A model generated the notes under the pieces. The model worked only from the letters and a program-made list of their open reading frames with translations. It was not told where the DNA came from and ran no database searches. Below, in pieces: positions 55,891 to 64,000 of a DNA stretch of 64,000 nt (positions within the stretch are counted from its first letter, which is position 1; each line of letters begins with the position of its first letter). This DNA comes from Bacteroidota bacterium (lineage in GTDB: Bacteria > Bacteroidota > Bacteroidia > Flavobacteriales_D > Crocinitomicaceae), in NCBI GenBank assembly GCA_024280295.1, contig JAJRQK010000021.1:39479-103478 (forward strand), read 5' to 3'. Made by a program: the position numbers and the translations under genes.

Positions 55891-58146
55891 TTAGAATCGG
55901 ACTAAGTTAATTCGTCTCAACTGATTTTCTTGAGTGATTTCTAGGATGTAAGTACCCGAACTCAATTCATCAACAATAATTGAATAGCCAAATTCAGTCT
56001 CTTCCATTTTGATTTGAACTTGACGGCCGTTGACATCAATCAATTCGATTTTGTCAGCCTTTGATTCCAGCTGAATGTCAATTCTATTTGTGAATGGATT
56101 TGGATAGACGGAAATTTGCTCAGAGTTCAAATTTTCAAGAGAATTCACCTCAGTTACGTTGATTGTGAAGTATAGTGTATCATTTTCGCAAACAGAATTC
56201 CCAACAACTAAATATGCCGTATAAATTCCAGTATCACCATACGCATTCCAAGGGTTAGCATCTGAAGAGGTTGATCCATCACCAAATTCCCAAAAATAGA
56301 AATTCTCATTCACACTCGAATTTGTGAAATAAGCTACCGCGCTTGGTAATGTCAAATTAGTATCATTCACCGAAGCAATTGCAATTGCTGGTTGAGCCAC
56401 ATTTATTGTCACCATTGATACCGATTGATTCGTTCCAGCAGCATTTGTAGCATCAAGCGTTATTGTGTATAATCCACTTGAACTTGGGAATAAATAAGGA
56501 TTCATATCAGTAGTACTTGATAATCCACCAGAAGATGTCGCCCAAACATAGGCATCTGCTCCAACCGAAGTATTGGTCAACAAGATCGAATCTCCTACAC
56601 AAATATCCGTTGCACCAACAGAGAAACCAGCCGTAGGTGGAGTAAGTGTTGAACAATTATATGTCGCCAAAAAACCAGGCGTCACTGTTGCTCCATCTGA
56701 TGTAAATCGAAACGTCACCGCTCCAGTAGATGTAGTAAATAATCCAGGTCCTGCTGTACCAGTAAATGGACTTCCCGCAATTTGAGTCGCAGTGATATCG
56801 GCTCCATCGTAGATATACAGGTAATCGTAATTTAATTCGACATCAAACATGGAAAACTGGACATCAATTGAAATTGCATTGGTTGGAGCAATTGTCCAGG
56901 TATAATTCTCGTCATCATAATAATTTCGCGTAGGGCCTCCAAAATCATGGATTTCTCCAGAACAAGGATCCTCGTAACAATCGGTAAGGTAATCTTGCAT
57001 CGCAGACCACAGTTCCGTATAACCATTATCATAGCCAAGTGCCCAAATTCCTATTCCAGCGATGCCTGTATTCCGCACATGATCCAATCGCTTTCTCCAA
57101 GCTGAATCCATTGATATTAAGCATTGACGATTCCCACTACTATTAAAAGCATAAACATCAGTATGACTGTCTCCTTCCCAACTCTGATTTCCTACTGAAT
57201 AGTTTCCAGAAGTATTATTTCTGATATAAGCATAAGTCCGAGAGTATCCCGATCCAGTAGTTGCTGAAGGAACAGTTAAACTTGCTGTTGGCCATTCATA
57301 ACCATAACTTGGGAGTCCGAGAACCAGTTTATGTTTAGGACAACCTAGATCTAAATAATAGGTAATGCTTCTTGATAAAGTGTAATTGTAATTAGACCCA
57401 AAATGATAAAGCGGGTCGGTTGGTCCAGCGTTTGAACTACCCGAATAATAATAGGCATATCCCATAATGATGTAGTGATCAACTGCGGGTTCCATGATAC
57501 TAAAATCGAAGACATTGTTCCAATCCACGGCATAAAGAACAGTACTCACTTCAGATCCTGGAACTGCTGCATGCATCTGATTACTCAAATTTACCATGAA
57601 GTTGGCAAAATTAGTCGTTTGTGAACTTGGCAACCCTTCGAAATCAATGTTTACACCATCTGCTCCTCGACTTTGAATGAGGTTAATCAAATTTGTAATT
57701 AAGGTTTGCTCTGCAGTTGGGCTTGAGAAAAATGTCGTGTGCCCAGAGAACAATGTTACGCACAATGTCACCTTTGTATTTCCGCTAGCTAATGCTGAAT
57801 CAATTGCTGCACTTGTACTCCATCCGTGAGTGCTATTTGGTTGCCCAGTAGATGAATTAACTTCATAGCTAAAAAACGACATGTGGGTGAGCAAATCCCA
57901 TTGATAATTTTGGTACGCACTTCCTACCCAATAGGGATGCCAACCATAAACAATCTTATCGAGATTACATCCAACTTTAGGGTAACCAACTTTTTTTACA
58001 GGAATACTTTCGTAATACGATGCCTCCGTATTACTTGTAGCATTGTACTCATTTAATTGAAGTTCGTGAATACTGGGTTGATTTGCTTGCCCAAAACTGA
58101 GCATAACGGAACCAATTAGGAAAGAAAGAGTGAGTAGTGTTTTCAT
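55891..58146 (-). CDS. GH18 family glycoside hydrolase with CUB-like, PKD and T9SS domains
   Basis: 751 residues from ATG 58146; the frame runs to 58242 but the extra residues precede the signal peptide and the promoter. The signal peptide is residues 1-20 (ending MLSFGQ). The GH18 barrel (about 60-400) has the catalytic DGVNIDFE at 163-170, with Glu170 the acid/base, so chitinase or chitodextrinase-like activity is likely. A CUB-like beta-sandwich (about 405-510), two PKD-like domains (about 515-675) and a type A type IX sorting domain (ISVYPNPFTNRIDI ... LRRINLVRF) follow. It is probably an exported polysaccharide-degrading or spore-coat-YdhD-like enzyme. Confidence 0.93.
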   Translation of the reverse strand: MKTLLTLSFLIGSVMLSFGQANQPSIHELQLNEYNATSNTEASYYESIPVKKVGYPKVGCNLDKIVYGWHPYWVGSAYQNYQWDLLTHMSFFSYEVNSSTGQPNSTHGWSTSAAIDSALASGNTKVTLCVTLFSGHTTFFSSPTAEQTLITNLINLIQSRGADGVNIDFEGLPSSQTTNFANFMVNLSNQMHAAVPGSEVSTVLYAVDWNNVFDFSIMEPAVDHYIIMGYAYYYSGSSNAGPTDPLYHFGSNYNYTLSRSITYYLDLGCPKHKLVLGLPSYGYEWPTASLTVPSATTGSGYSRTYAYIRNNTSGNYSVGNQSWEGDSHTDVYAFNSSGNRQCLISMDSAWRKRLDHVRNTGIAGIGIWALGYDNGYTELWSAMQDYLTDCYEDPCSGEIHDFGGPTRNYYDDENYTWTIAPTNAISIDVQFSMFDVELNYDYLYIYDGADITATQIAGSPFTGTAGPGLFTTSTGAVTFRFTSDGATVTPGFLATYNCSTLTPPTAGFSVGATDICVGDSILLTNTSVGADAYVWATSSGGLSSTTDMNPYLFPSSSGLYTITLDATNAAGTNQSVSMVTINVAQPAIAIASVNDTNLTLPSAVAYFTNSSVNENFYFWEFGDGSTSSDANPWNAYGDTGIYTAYLVVGNSVCENDTLYFTINVTEVNSLENLNSEQISVYPNPFTNRIDIQLESKADKIELIDVNGRQVQIKMEETEFGYSIIVDELSSGTYILEITQENQLRRINLVRF

Positions 58147-58163
58147 TTGAATGAGTTGAGCAC

Positions 58164-58194
58164 CAAAGCTAGTAATTGTTTGGTTGTCATACAA
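58164..58194 (-). promoter_or_regulatory. Promoter of the GH18 gene
   Basis: On the minus strand TTG (58194-58192), 20 bases, TAGCTTTG (58171-58164). It confirms the start at 58146, because the longer frame would begin upstream of this promoter. Confidence 0.8.
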
Positions 58195-58303
58195 TTCGAT
58201 AGGATAAATACCTTTAATTATTCTACTTAATCGGTAAAACAACCTGTTAACCTAAGTTTATTAGAGCCGATCAAAACTAAGGTCAACATAAATTTTACCG
58301 TAA

Positions 58304-59197
58304 TTACACGTTATCCAACCAATTAATAATAAAGCTATAGATTTCTTCACGATTCGTTTCATTAATTATCTCGTGTCTACCATCATCAAAGAGTTTGATT
58401 TCAATTTTTTTCACTCCCACAGATTTGTACTTTTCGAATATCTCTTTCGGTCCTTTTCCATAATTTCCAGCAGGATCCATTGCTCCTGAAACGATTAATA
58501 CAGGAGTGTTCAAGTTAACTTTTCTGATATTTTCAAGCTTATTCATTTCAGAAACACCAGAAGCTAAATCATAGAAAAATTGATTTGAAAAATTCTGAGA
58601 ACAGTAAGGATCATTGATGTACTTGTCCACTACTTCAGAATCTCTGGTTAACCAATCTCGATGTGTTCGTTTCTCCTCGATTCGTTTATTCCATCCCGAA
58701 AATGTCATGTTCGTTAAGAATTTCGAGCGTGATTTTTTTCCGAAGATTATGGCCAACAATTTCGCCATTGGTTTACCCATTGTTCCTTTCCATCCAGCAT
58801 CTCCAACTGTTCCTGATAGTACATATCCATCAGCTAAACTTGGCTCATTAAACGCAATAGTTCGAGCAACAAACGATCCCATGCTATGGCCCAGAATTAT
58901 TACTGGAACATTTGGATAATCATTTTTTATTGATTTTGTTAAGCTGATGCAATCCTGTGTAACCAAATTCCAGCCATCTGCTTTTGCGAAAAAACCAATA
59001 TCATCAATTTCACCTGCAGTTTTGCCATGTCCACGAAGATCACTTGCTACAACTCCAAAACCAGCTTGATTTAATGCCCGTCCAAAGTGTTGATAACGGG
59101 CAGCATGTTCGCTCATTCCATGGATGATGTGTACAATTGATTTCGGGTTTTCGATAGACCAGTTGTAAACATGAATTTTGGCATTTGAAGCAGGCAT
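58304..59197 (-). CDS. Alpha/beta hydrolase (monoacylglycerol lipase/lysophospholipase type)
   Basis: 297 residues, no signal peptide. The oxyanion segment is VHIIHGMSEHAARYQHFGRAL, followed by GVVASDLRGHGKTAG and the nucleophile elbow VIILGHSMGSFVARTIA (GHSMG). Late in the protein VLIVSGAMDPAGNYGKG supplies the acid and LFDDGRHEIINE the catalytic His. This is the Hydrolase_4/PldB pattern. The physiological substrate is unknown. It stands alone, between GH18 and a divergent small lipoprotein gene. Confidence 0.92.
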   Translation of the reverse strand: MPASNAKIHVYNWSIENPKSIVHIIHGMSEHAARYQHFGRALNQAGFGVVASDLRGHGKTAGEIDDIGFFAKADGWNLVTQDCISLTKSIKNDYPNVPVIILGHSMGSFVARTIAFNEPSLADGYVLSGTVGDAGWKGTMGKPMAKLLAIIFGKKSRSKFLTNMTFSGWNKRIEEKRTHRDWLTRDSEVVDKYINDPYCSQNFSNQFFYDLASGVSEMNKLENIRKVNLNTPVLIVSGAMDPAGNYGKGPKEIFEKYKSVGVKKIEIKLFDDGRHEIINETNREEIYSFIINWLDNV

Positions 59198-59262
59198 AAT
59201 CGACTGAGAATTGCTAATTTAGGATGAATATAACGTAATCTTTCAATAATAAATCAAGAACC

Positions 59263-59772
59263 ATGAAAAGTATAGCAATCGCCTTTGTCATAGCACTATT
59301 AGTAAGCTGTAAAGCTGAATCCGAAGAGTGTACAGATTGTGCCACAGATAATATTTTACAAGAGTTTGAAAATCAAGAGTCGACTGCTATTTCTGATTCA
59401 ACAACTACAGATTCTATGAATGCTCATTTAACATCTGATCCGAAACAACTTCTAGTGCAACTGCAAAATAGAAAAATTGAATTTGATTTTTACGCATCAT
59501 TCACCGAACCTTTTTGGACTATTTACTTAATTGGTGAGCAGATATTATTTAACCAGGCAGATTCAGATCCTGCTATTTATCCATTGGATGGAGTATTTGA
59601 TTCGACACAAATCGAGCAAAAGCTTTCATTTACGGATGCAAATTCGCTAAGAAAGTTGTTAATCATAAAAGATGGTGGTTCTGATGGAATGTCCGAATTG
59701 AAATATCCATATAGCGTTGTGATGGATGGAAATTTTCACGGTGGAGGGGACGTAGATTATGTTCACGAATAG
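59263..59772 (+). CDS. Putative lipoprotein with an EPFW motif
   Basis: 169 residues. The signal ends ALLVSC (lipobox). A Ser/Thr-rich linker (about 30-60) leads to a small domain with FYASFTEPFWTIYLIGEQILF. The EPFW core resembles the N-terminus of a domain found in uncharacterised secreted proteins (COG3650-like), but this is a weak match. The C-terminus ends GNFHGGGDVDYVHE. The function is unknown. It converges on endA with six bases between stops. Confidence 0.7.
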   Translation: MKSIAIAFVIALLVSCKAESEECTDCATDNILQEFENQESTAISDSTTTDSMNAHLTSDPKQLLVQLQNRKIEFDFYASFTEPFWTIYLIGEQILFNQADSDPAIYPLDGVFDSTQIEQKLSFTDANSLRKLLIIKDGGSDGMSELKYPYSVVMDGNFHGGGDVDYVHE

Positions 59773-59778
59773 AAAATA

Positions 59779-60825
59779 CTACTCTAGCAATAGCTTCTTA
59801 GTTCTAACTTCCATTTCCGATTTAATTACAACATGGTAAAATCCTTTAGAAAGTTCTTCTAGATTCATTGATGTTTCAGAATTATTTGTAGAAATCTGTT
59901 CGTAAACCACCTTTCCTGCGGAGTTCATCACTTTAATGTTGTAATCTTCTTTTTGATTCCAAATTACAGTAACTTGATTATTTGCAGGATTTGGATACAA
60001 GAGCAAATCAGATTCTTTGTCAATAGATGGTATTGCGAGGTAAATTCCCCAAATTTCCATCGCGTATTCGGGATGATCAATAAATGGGTTTCTGTTGTTC
60101 TGATAATTGTAGTAAATGATATCATTTCTATTACGCTCCCAGTCGTTAACAGGATCATCCAAATGCCACTGAAGGAGGTCTGTTAATTTGGCATGTATTG
60201 GTGCAAGCGTATTATTGTTAGATGGAATGTTATCGATGATTTGTAAATCGGGCTCTCCTCCTTCACCTTCATATCTTGTTGCCATGTAGAAAATCATTCG
60301 TGCAACATCACCTTTCACCTCACCCCTTGGTTGCCACAACCATTCCGTGGAACTGAAATAACTTCCTGTTGCTCCAGATCCGTCGATGTATTCTTCGCTA
60401 CATGTTGCAAACCATCGATTTGCACGTGCAGAGTTCACTGAGATATCACATGGGCGCAGTGCATGCACATCAGTGCCTGGACCAGCAGAAGTACCAAAAT
60501 TACCTCTCGATTTTGCCCAAACATGTTCTCGATTCCATCCATTTCCAGAATTGTATTCTTGCGAAGCATTGACCGACCAACCAGAGTACAGTAAGATTAC
60601 ATTATTTGAATTCAGAGTGTCTTTGTCGGTAGCTTTAAGGATATCCCAAACATCAGTTCCAGAACTTGAGTAAGGAAATTCAGTATGACCCTGAATGATG
60701 TTATTTAGCACAATCCGAAGACTGTCACCTGTATAACCTTGAGCAGAATCGTAGTATCCTGCGGGTATTTGCGCTGAAACTGAAGAGAATAGCATGACTG
60801 CTATAATTGGGAGTAGTATTTTCAT
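59779..60825 (-). CDS. Extracellular endonuclease I family protein with T9SS sorting domain
   Basis: 348 residues from ATG 60825. The signal peptide is about residues 1-18 (ending SSVSAQ). The EndA/NucM nuclease domain has GWNREHVWAKSRG with the catalytic His, DVHALRPCDISVNSARANRWF, GDVARMIFYMATRYEG and the metal-binding NRNPFIDHPEYAMEIW. The C-terminus is a type IX sorting domain (LLLYPNPANNQVTVIW ... VRTKKLLLE). It is a secreted, non-specific DNA/RNA nuclease, probably for nutrient scavenging or matrix turnover. Confidence 0.94.
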   Translation of the reverse strand: MKILLPIIAVMLFSSVSAQIPAGYYDSAQGYTGDSLRIVLNNIIQGHTEFPYSSSGTDVWDILKATDKDTLNSNNVILLYSGWSVNASQEYNSGNGWNREHVWAKSRGNFGTSAGPGTDVHALRPCDISVNSARANRWFATCSEEYIDGSGATGSYFSSTEWLWQPRGEVKGDVARMIFYMATRYEGEGGEPDLQIIDNIPSNNNTLAPIHAKLTDLLQWHLDDPVNDWERNRNDIIYYNYQNNRNPFIDHPEYAMEIWGIYLAIPSIDKESDLLLYPNPANNQVTVIWNQKEDYNIKVMNSAGKVVYEQISTNNSETSMNLEELSKGFYHVVIKSEMEVRTKKLLLE

Positions 60826-60995
60826 GCTAGAAAGATAGTGAATTGTGAGCAATAGATTATCTTTATAACCAGTTCAAGGTTAAAATTTTGTTAGGTGAAA
60901 TAGGTAAGGTTATTTACAATAGAAATGATCAATGATAAGAGAAAAGAAGATAGAATATCTTCACTTCCAGCAAGAAATTACATTTGAATTTACTC

Positions 60996-61901
60996 TTAGA
61001 TATCAGTAATTGGCATTATTTCAATAGGCTCTACTACAAATCCTTCATTTTTTAATTGCTCTAATATTCCACATTCGTTGTATAAATGAAAATAACCTAC
61101 TGCTAAGAAGCAATTCTTTGTTCTCATTAAGTTGGGTAATATTTCCATCCAGTTATTATTCCTTTCAAAAACTAAGACGTTACTACTGCATTTTTTTTCA
61201 AAGTCATAGTTTAAATCAAATGCTTTATATTTATAAGCAAATGTACAATTATCAGAATTTGATTTTTTGACTGTCATTTTCTTAATCCAATAGTTAATCT
61301 TTTTCTTTTCGTCTTTCCAAGTAGGATAATTATATTCTCTCTCAATGAAATTTAATTGAAGACTATCTGTCTCTAATGCGAAAAGTTCAATATTTTGTTG
61401 ACTTGCTAGGTATTTTATATAGTCATCAAAATGGATAAATTTGTCTGTAGATTTTGCAGTTTCACATACCTGGTATTGAAATTCTTGTTCTAACTTTAAA
61501 CTGATTTCACTCGGCTTTAGTTTATATAGATCAACTTTCCAACTGTTACTTATTTTGAGTAAATGATTAAAATGCTTTCGCTTTAAATGTTTTTTTACCT
61601 CGTAGGATTTTTCTCTTTGATTAATTCTTTTTCGAGTTTCCTCAATGTCTGAAATTGACTCAAAAATAGCCAATTCCGAGTTAGACAACCGTTCTTGAAT
61701 TTCAGGAATTGAATCGATGAAGGAGTTTCCCATTTGATGAAATGTACCAACAACGGTAGATACTCTATCATTTAAAGTATCGGTCACTTTCCATAAGATG
61801 GTCTGCTGACTAGACGAGTAAGAAGATGTTAAGAGCATTAATAAGGTTCCTATTCTCCATATTATTGCCTTCGATTTAAATCTGCTATTTGATATTTTCA
61901 T
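60996..61901 (-). CDS. TraB/GumN family protein
   Basis: 301 residues from ATG 61901; the longer frame to 61928 would overlap the upstream gene. An N-terminal hydrophobic segment (about 15-33) is probably a signal peptide. The TraB/GumN pattern is seen: TILWKVTD, STVVGTFHQMGNSFIDSIPEIQERLSNSELAIFES, a helical middle part, and near the end NCFLAVGYFHLYNECGILEQLKNEGFVVEPI. Other members are proposed metalloproteases (Tiki-like), with a GTxH and a GxxH motif; here GTFH and VGYFH fit. Substrate unknown. It looks AT-richer than the core genes. Confidence 0.85.
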   Translation of the reverse strand: MKISNSRFKSKAIIWRIGTLLMLLTSSYSSSQQTILWKVTDTLNDRVSTVVGTFHQMGNSFIDSIPEIQERLSNSELAIFESISDIEETRKRINQREKSYEVKKHLKRKHFNHLLKISNSWKVDLYKLKPSEISLKLEQEFQYQVCETAKSTDKFIHFDDYIKYLASQQNIELFALETDSLQLNFIEREYNYPTWKDEKKKINYWIKKMTVKKSNSDNCTFAYKYKAFDLNYDFEKKCSSNVLVFERNNNWMEILPNLMRTKNCFLAVGYFHLYNECGILEQLKNEGFVVEPIEIMPITDI

Positions 61902-61912
61902 TTGAGAGTGAA

Positions 61913-62824
61913 TTATTCTAAAACCCAATTTATAAAATCATGGACATCAATTATCGACCAACTATGTGGATTCTTTTCTCCGTTTGTACGATATCCTTTG
62001 TTTTTGGTTTGAATTAATTCAGCATTTTCCCAATTTTCATCGCTTAAAATTTGGTGTGTTTTTTGAATGATAAAAGCATTTGTACTTTCAAAATCGGTTT
62101 GTCTATTTTCTTTCCACCACAAAGTGTCTGGTTCAGTATAAAAACGAATCTTACTTTCTCTTAAGAACTTAATATTATTAACATTTTTAGTCTTTGTAGT
62201 AATAGGGGACACTTTTTGAATATTAGATAGAAGAGAATCTTTACCACCAAATTGTTCTTCAAAATAGTTGATGATCCATTTTGGTTCTGCAAGACGCTCT
62301 TCTGAAAAGTCTTTTCTGGCAAGATCTTTTAGAGAGCTTTCGTAAAGAGCATACAGGTCAATAGGTGAATCTACAACAAATACTCCAGTTGGAATTAAGG
62401 GGGAATCGGTTTTCATCAGATAATTTGAAAGTGTGAGTGCTACAGTTCCTCCAAGTGAGATGCCTCCTATGAATAACTTAGTTACCTCTAGCTTATTTTT
62501 CTCTATGGCTTCAGTAATCAAAATAGATAATTGTTTAGAATCTTGGTTCTCAATCCACAAATGTTGGCTGAAATTCATAAAAAGGACAGAAATTCCATTT
62601 TCTGTTGCTTTCTCAGTAATCTTAAAATCTTCTTTAGTCTCCTGTGCTGTTGAACCTCCACCAGGGAAGATTACCAATAAACTTGTTGATTTTTGGGTTT
62701 TTATTAATTCGTAATCTTCTGCTGTAATGGTTGTAATTTCATTTTGCTCTAGTTTTACATTTAACGGTTGATATTTACAACTAGCTATAAATACAACTAT
62801 AAAAAGGATTGAGATTCGCGACAT
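61913..62824 (-). CDS. Lipoprotein with alpha/beta-hydrolase fold
   Basis: 303 residues. The signal ends VFIASC, a lipobox. The fold starts LLVIFPGGGSTAQETKEDF (oxyanion loop), and the nucleophile elbow is LFIGGISLGGTVAL (GISLG, Ser in the middle). SWSIIDVHDFINWVLE at the end could supply the His. An Asp between these is uncertain (VVDSPID). The substrate is unknown. It starts two bases after the serine hydrolase stop and probably shares a transcript with it. Confidence 0.8.
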   Translation of the reverse strand: MSRISILFIVVFIASCKYQPLNVKLEQNEITTITAEDYELIKTQKSTSLLVIFPGGGSTAQETKEDFKITEKATENGISVLFMNFSQHLWIENQDSKQLSILITEAIEKNKLEVTKLFIGGISLGGTVALTLSNYLMKTDSPLIPTGVFVVDSPIDLYALYESSLKDLARKDFSEERLAEPKWIINYFEEQFGGKDSLLSNIQKVSPITTKTKNVNNIKFLRESKIRFYTEPDTLWWKENRQTDFESTNAFIIQKTHQILSDENWENAELIQTKNKGYRTNGEKNPHSWSIIDVHDFINWVLE

Positions 62825-62825
62825 A

Positions 62826-63935
62826 TCATTGAGTTAGTATTTTAATTATTTCGTTACTAATTTGGGCATTGAGGTTTCGTTTTTCCTTAACTAAAGTGAA
62901 AACGGAAATAGTCCCATTCAATTCTGGAAGATAGATTACATCTGTACCCCAAAATCCACCATGATAATATGCTTCATAGCCAAAAAACGATGGGAAATGA
63001 TATAAACCAAGGCAATAATTTGTAGATTCTTCTCTTGGAATCACATAAGTATATATTTGAGAGAGAACTTCTTGATTTTTAATGATTTCGCCATTAAATA
63101 ACAACTGAAAAAATAGTGCAATGTCTTTAGTTGTTGATGCCAAGCCACCGCCACCATATAAATCCCAAGACGGGTCTAAATTATAGGAATCCCAGTTATA
63201 TTTATCAGAGTATTGGTGAACAAGAGGTAGTGTGTTTGAAGGCGTGTCTTCTAAGTTAACAAACCAAGTATGGCTCAAGTTGTGTTTTTTGAAATCTAAT
63301 AAATTGCGTATTGCGGTATAAAAAGGTTCACCTGTTTCCAGTTCTAATATTTCGGTTAATAAGAGGTAGTTAATATCTCCGTAGGAAAATGTTTTTCCTG
63401 TTTCTTTTGGATTTGCTTTTTTTATAGCAAGCCTAATTTGTTCATTTCTTGTCCATTTGTGGTTAGGATGATCATCTACGAAGGAAAAATAATCGTCATC
63501 TACATAATCTGTTATGCCAGATGTATGTGAAAGTAAATGTCTAACGGTTATTTCACTTAGGTTGTAACCACCCTTAATAAATAGTCTTCTTGTTTTTCTA
63601 TTAAGCAGTTTCTTTATTGACTGGTTTAGTTCTAACATTCCATTTTCAACTAATTTTAATATCGCAACAGAAACATACGTTTTAGTATTACTCGCTATAA
63701 GAACAGGTTGATTTTCATTAATCATCCCCAATGAATCTTTGTTTGACAAACCACTGGCAGAAGTCCAAGATACTTTTTTGTTTGGCAATTCAACATGAAC
63801 CATAATACCCACAGCATCTTGATTTGTCTTGTATACAGAGTCTAAAATATATTGAAGTTTGGTTTCTAATTTTTGTGCGTTACTAATAGTCGCACACAGC
63901 AAAATTGGTATAAAAAAAAGTAGCCTATGCTTCAT
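62826..63935 (-). CDS. Serine hydrolase of the beta-lactamase / class C family
   Basis: 369 residues with a signal peptide (about 1-20, ending ATISNAQ). The active-site motif SxxK is SNTK (VLIASNTKTYVSVAILKLVENG). The Tyr motif is YGDIN in FSYGDINYLLLTEIL, a variant of YxN. The third motif region is YYHGGFWGTDVI (HGG). LLSHTSGITDY is the characteristic family sequence. It could be a D-alanyl-D-alanine carboxypeptidase, an esterase or a beta-lactamase-like peptidase; resistance is not implied. First gene of the three-gene AT-rich minus-strand group at the right end. Confidence 0.9.
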   Translation of the reverse strand: MKHRLLFFIPILLCATISNAQKLETKLQYILDSVYKTNQDAVGIMVHVELPNKKVSWTSASGLSNKDSLGMINENQPVLIASNTKTYVSVAILKLVENGMLELNQSIKKLLNRKTRRLFIKGGYNLSEITVRHLLSHTSGITDYVDDDYFSFVDDHPNHKWTRNEQIRLAIKKANPKETGKTFSYGDINYLLLTEILELETGEPFYTAIRNLLDFKKHNLSHTWFVNLEDTPSNTLPLVHQYSDKYNWDSYNLDPSWDLYGGGGLASTTKDIALFFQLLFNGEIIKNQEVLSQIYTYVIPREESTNYCLGLYHFPSFFGYEAYYHGGFWGTDVIYLPELNGTISVFTLVKEKRNLNAQISNEIIKILTQ

Positions 63936-64000
63936 TTTCTTCTTTGTTAAATGGTTTACATGATTAAGATAATAATATTATTGCATTTTGCTTTTTCACA

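Noticed and set aside
62826..63935. Beta-lactamase resistance gene
   Set aside because: The motifs are of the broad class C / serine hydrolase family (LLSHTSGITDY), which is mostly peptidases and esterases; nothing indicates resistance.

Overview
The window comes from a low-GC member of the Bacteroidota, most likely class Flavobacteriia (the order is inferred). Four secreted proteins end in, or by type should end in, type IX secretion sorting domains. Several upstream regions carry the phylum-specific promoter pattern TTG-N18-22-TAnnTTTG. Shine-Dalgarno sequences are mostly absent. The dcw cluster has the Bacteroidota order, with a FtsI that carries a PASTA domain and a MurE of the meso-diaminopimelate type. 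No insertion sequence, prophage, integrase or CRISPR array was seen.

Layout. 1-6398: secreted and surface proteins (a truncated cargo protein, a VOC protein, a choice-of-anchor-B protein, a sortilin-like propeller). 6403-8917: minus-strand operon kbl / GNAT / DUF2911. 9088-16185: tRNA-Phe, then coaX, an outer-membrane protein, a TPR protein, lptC, a small membrane protein and a DUF5686 protein. 16330-29745: plus-strand housekeeping genes (topB, purM, prfA, pyrF, an RND transporter, rfbA, a polyprenyl synthase, a Crp-like regulator) and a fatty acid hydroxylase fused to DUF2147. 30276-46627: minus-strand dcw cluster, mraZ-rsmH-ftsL-ftsI-murE-mraY-murD-X-ftsW-murG-murC-ftsQ-ftsA-ftsZ-yqeY. 46898-55702: a DMT exporter, a lipoprotein, rplU-rpmA, serS, OmpA-like and TPR envelope proteins and msrA. 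55891-63935: secreted hydrolases (GH18, endonuclease I, two alpha/beta hydrolases, a TraB/GumN protein, a beta-lactamase-fold protein).

How the genes work together. The dcw block makes lipid-linked peptidoglycan precursors (murE, mraY, murD, murG, murC) and builds the divisome that uses them (ftsL, ftsI, ftsW, ftsQ, ftsA, ftsZ). Genes touch or overlap by a few bases, so translation is probably coupled. MraZ has a convincing operator pair in front of it.

The most notable points are: a one-base interruption of mraY at an A7 run with both halves otherwise intact; an uncharacterised gene between murD and ftsW that looks like a stand-alone, degenerate MurD C-terminal domain; tandem-duplicated hairpin sequences starting at the stop codons of ftsA and prfA; a 17-bp inverted pair of MraZ-type operators; a dispersed intergenic element with a compensatory base-pair change between copies; and the hydroxylase-DUF2147 fusion.
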